Of a stretch of 64,000 nucleotides of DNA, positions 63,273 through 64,000 are shown piece after piece. This DNA is from Parapedobacter tibetensis. Its GTDB lineage: Bacteria > Bacteroidota > Bacteroidia > Sphingobacteriales > Sphingobacteriaceae. Both the position numbers and the translations under genes were made by a program. The stretch's first letter is position 1; each line of letters begins with the position of its first letter. The notes beneath the pieces are model-generated. The model saw only the letters and a program-made list of their open reading frames with translations. It had not been told where the DNA came from and did not search any database. The stretch lies in NCBI RefSeq assembly GCF_024704835.1, contig NZ_JAMXBE010000012.1:1-64000 (forward strand), read 5' to 3'.

Positions 63273-63974
63273 ATGCATAACACCCTCAAAAAGGACATTT
63301 TCTTTGATTTGGACCACACCATCTGGGATTTCGAAAAAAATGCGGAAGAAACATTGATGGAGCTGTTTGACACCTATCACTTCCATGGTATCGGCATTGG
63401 CGCTGCAGATGTATTCATTGAAACATACAACAGGAATAACCAGCGCCTATGGGCACTGTACCACCATGGCAAAATAAACAAATCCGAATTGCGGGAGGCC
63501 CGTTTTGCGGATACGTTCATCGAATTGGGTGTAGATCCCAAATTATTTCCAATAGCTTTTGAAACGGATTATTTGCGGTTATGTCCACAAAAGACTAATC
63601 TATTTCCCTACGCGCATGAAACACTTGGCTATTTGCAGGAAAAATATACCCTGCATCTTATCTCGAACGGCTTTGGCGATGCAGCCGAGATCAAGATGAC
63701 CCGATGTGATCTGAAAAAATATTTCGCTACGATCGTGATTTCCGAGACGGTGGGTGTTCATAAACCTCATCCCCAAATTTTCCATTATGCCATCGCTAAT
63801 GCCAAAACGGAGATTCCCCAGAGTGTGATGGTAGGTGATAGCCTAGAGGCAGATATCCGCGGAGCCCAGAATATAGGCATGGATGCGATTTATTTCAATC
63901 CCAATAAAGCCGAGATACCCTCGGATGTCAGGAAAAGTATATCGGCATTAGAAGAATTGAAATCTTTATTCTGA
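63273..63974 (+). CDS. yjjG: YjjG-family pyrimidine nucleotidase (HAD superfamily)
   Basis: This is a 233-residue cytosolic phosphatase. Motif I IFFDLDHTIWDF near residue 10 supplies the nucleophile Asp. The cap domain lies at about 20-95. Motif II is LISNGF and motif IV is VMVGDSLEADIRGAQNIGM near 185. The IFFDLDHTIWDFEKNA pattern and size match YjjG-like noncanonical pyrimidine nucleotidases, which remove nucleotides such as oxidised or halogenated pyrimidines. Confidence 0.88.
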   Translation: MHNTLKKDIFFDLDHTIWDFEKNAEETLMELFDTYHFHGIGIGAADVFIETYNRNNQRLWALYHHGKINKSELREARFADTFIELGVDPKLFPIAFETDYLRLCPQKTNLFPYAHETLGYLQEKYTLHLISNGFGDAAEIKMTRCDLKKYFATIVISETVGVHKPHPQIFHYAIANAKTEIPQSVMVGDSLEADIRGAQNIGMDAIYFNPNKAEIPSDVRKSISALEELKSLF

Positions 63975-63978
63975 GGTT

Positions 63979-64000
63979 AGGTTGGCTATTAGACCAACCT
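63979..64000 (+). terminator. Hairpin after yjjG (cut by window end)
   Basis: AGGTTGG and CCAACCT form a 7-bp stem 5 bases past the yjjG stop. Any T-tract would lie beyond the last base of the window. Confidence 0.55.

Overview
The window looks like a chromosomal segment of a Bacteroidota bacterium, most likely of the order Sphingobacteriales (Sphingobacteriaceae-like). The evidence is as follows. Promoters match the Bacteroidota -33/-7 consensus (TTG or TTTG, then TAnnTTTG). Shine-Dalgarno sequences are mostly weak. The gene families are typical of the phylum: a BadF-type sugar kinase beside a FucP-type transporter, DUF4199, DUF4292, paired Wzi proteins, a 7TMR-DISM histidine kinase, and LytTR with LytS-type pairs. 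The r-protein order is rplM-rpsI-rpsB-tsf. The genus cannot be fixed from the sequence alone.

Layout. 0.3-3.0 kb: a sugar (probably amino-sugar) transporter and kinase. 3.1-5.0 kb: ybaB, a DUF4199 membrane protein and an orphan lipoprotein. 5.4-8.4 kb: a rearranged regulatory patch with an SDR oxidoreductase, an AraC regulator, DoxX and HxlR. It includes a duplicated AraC-type operator joined to a broken SDR start. 8.4-11.8 kb: tRNA-Pro, a GIY-YIG protein, a LytTR/LytS two-component pair, a tiny membrane protein and a short BtuF-like protein. 11.8-16.8 kb: the thrA-thrB-thrC operon with a complete leader-peptide attenuator. 17-24.3 kb: cell-envelope genes (NlpC/P60, lytic transglycosylase with LysM, TatA, EnvC-like factor, DUF4292 lipoprotein, TPR protein) plus a phosphoribosyltransferase. 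24.5-27.4 kb: ribosomal protein genes and EF-Ts.

27.7-34.6 kb: an unusual signalling cluster. A four-gene minus-strand operon encodes a ThiF/E1-nitroreductase fusion (Rv1355c family), a GNAT-fold protein, a 7TM-sensor histidine kinase and a receiver-histidine kinase hybrid. It converges on a single-domain response regulator of the same receiver type. This is the best candidate in the window for an undescribed system, because it combines small-molecule-forming enzymes with dedicated sensors. 34.9-38.3 kb: tRNA-Met, a START-like protein, an LptF/LptG-type permease and ribBA. 38.4-55.8 kb: a 13-gene, single-direction Wzx/Wzy-type polysaccharide locus with flippase, WbsX-like protein, wecB, five glycosyltransferases, an EpsG-like polymerase, two tandem Wzi proteins, a multi-SLBB exporter and a kinase-less chain-length protein. 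No initiating sugar-phosphate transferase is present.

56-64 kb: gabD; a convergent intergenic array of about nine 63-64 bp repeats; a five-gene operon (histidine kinase, PhoB-type regulator, TPR membrane protein, hemE, hemJ); a secreted GH5 endoglucanase; and a YjjG-type nucleotidase. The nucleotidase promoter carries a perfect 16-bp palindrome between its -33 and -7 boxes. No CRISPR array, insertion sequence, rRNA or phage module was recognised.
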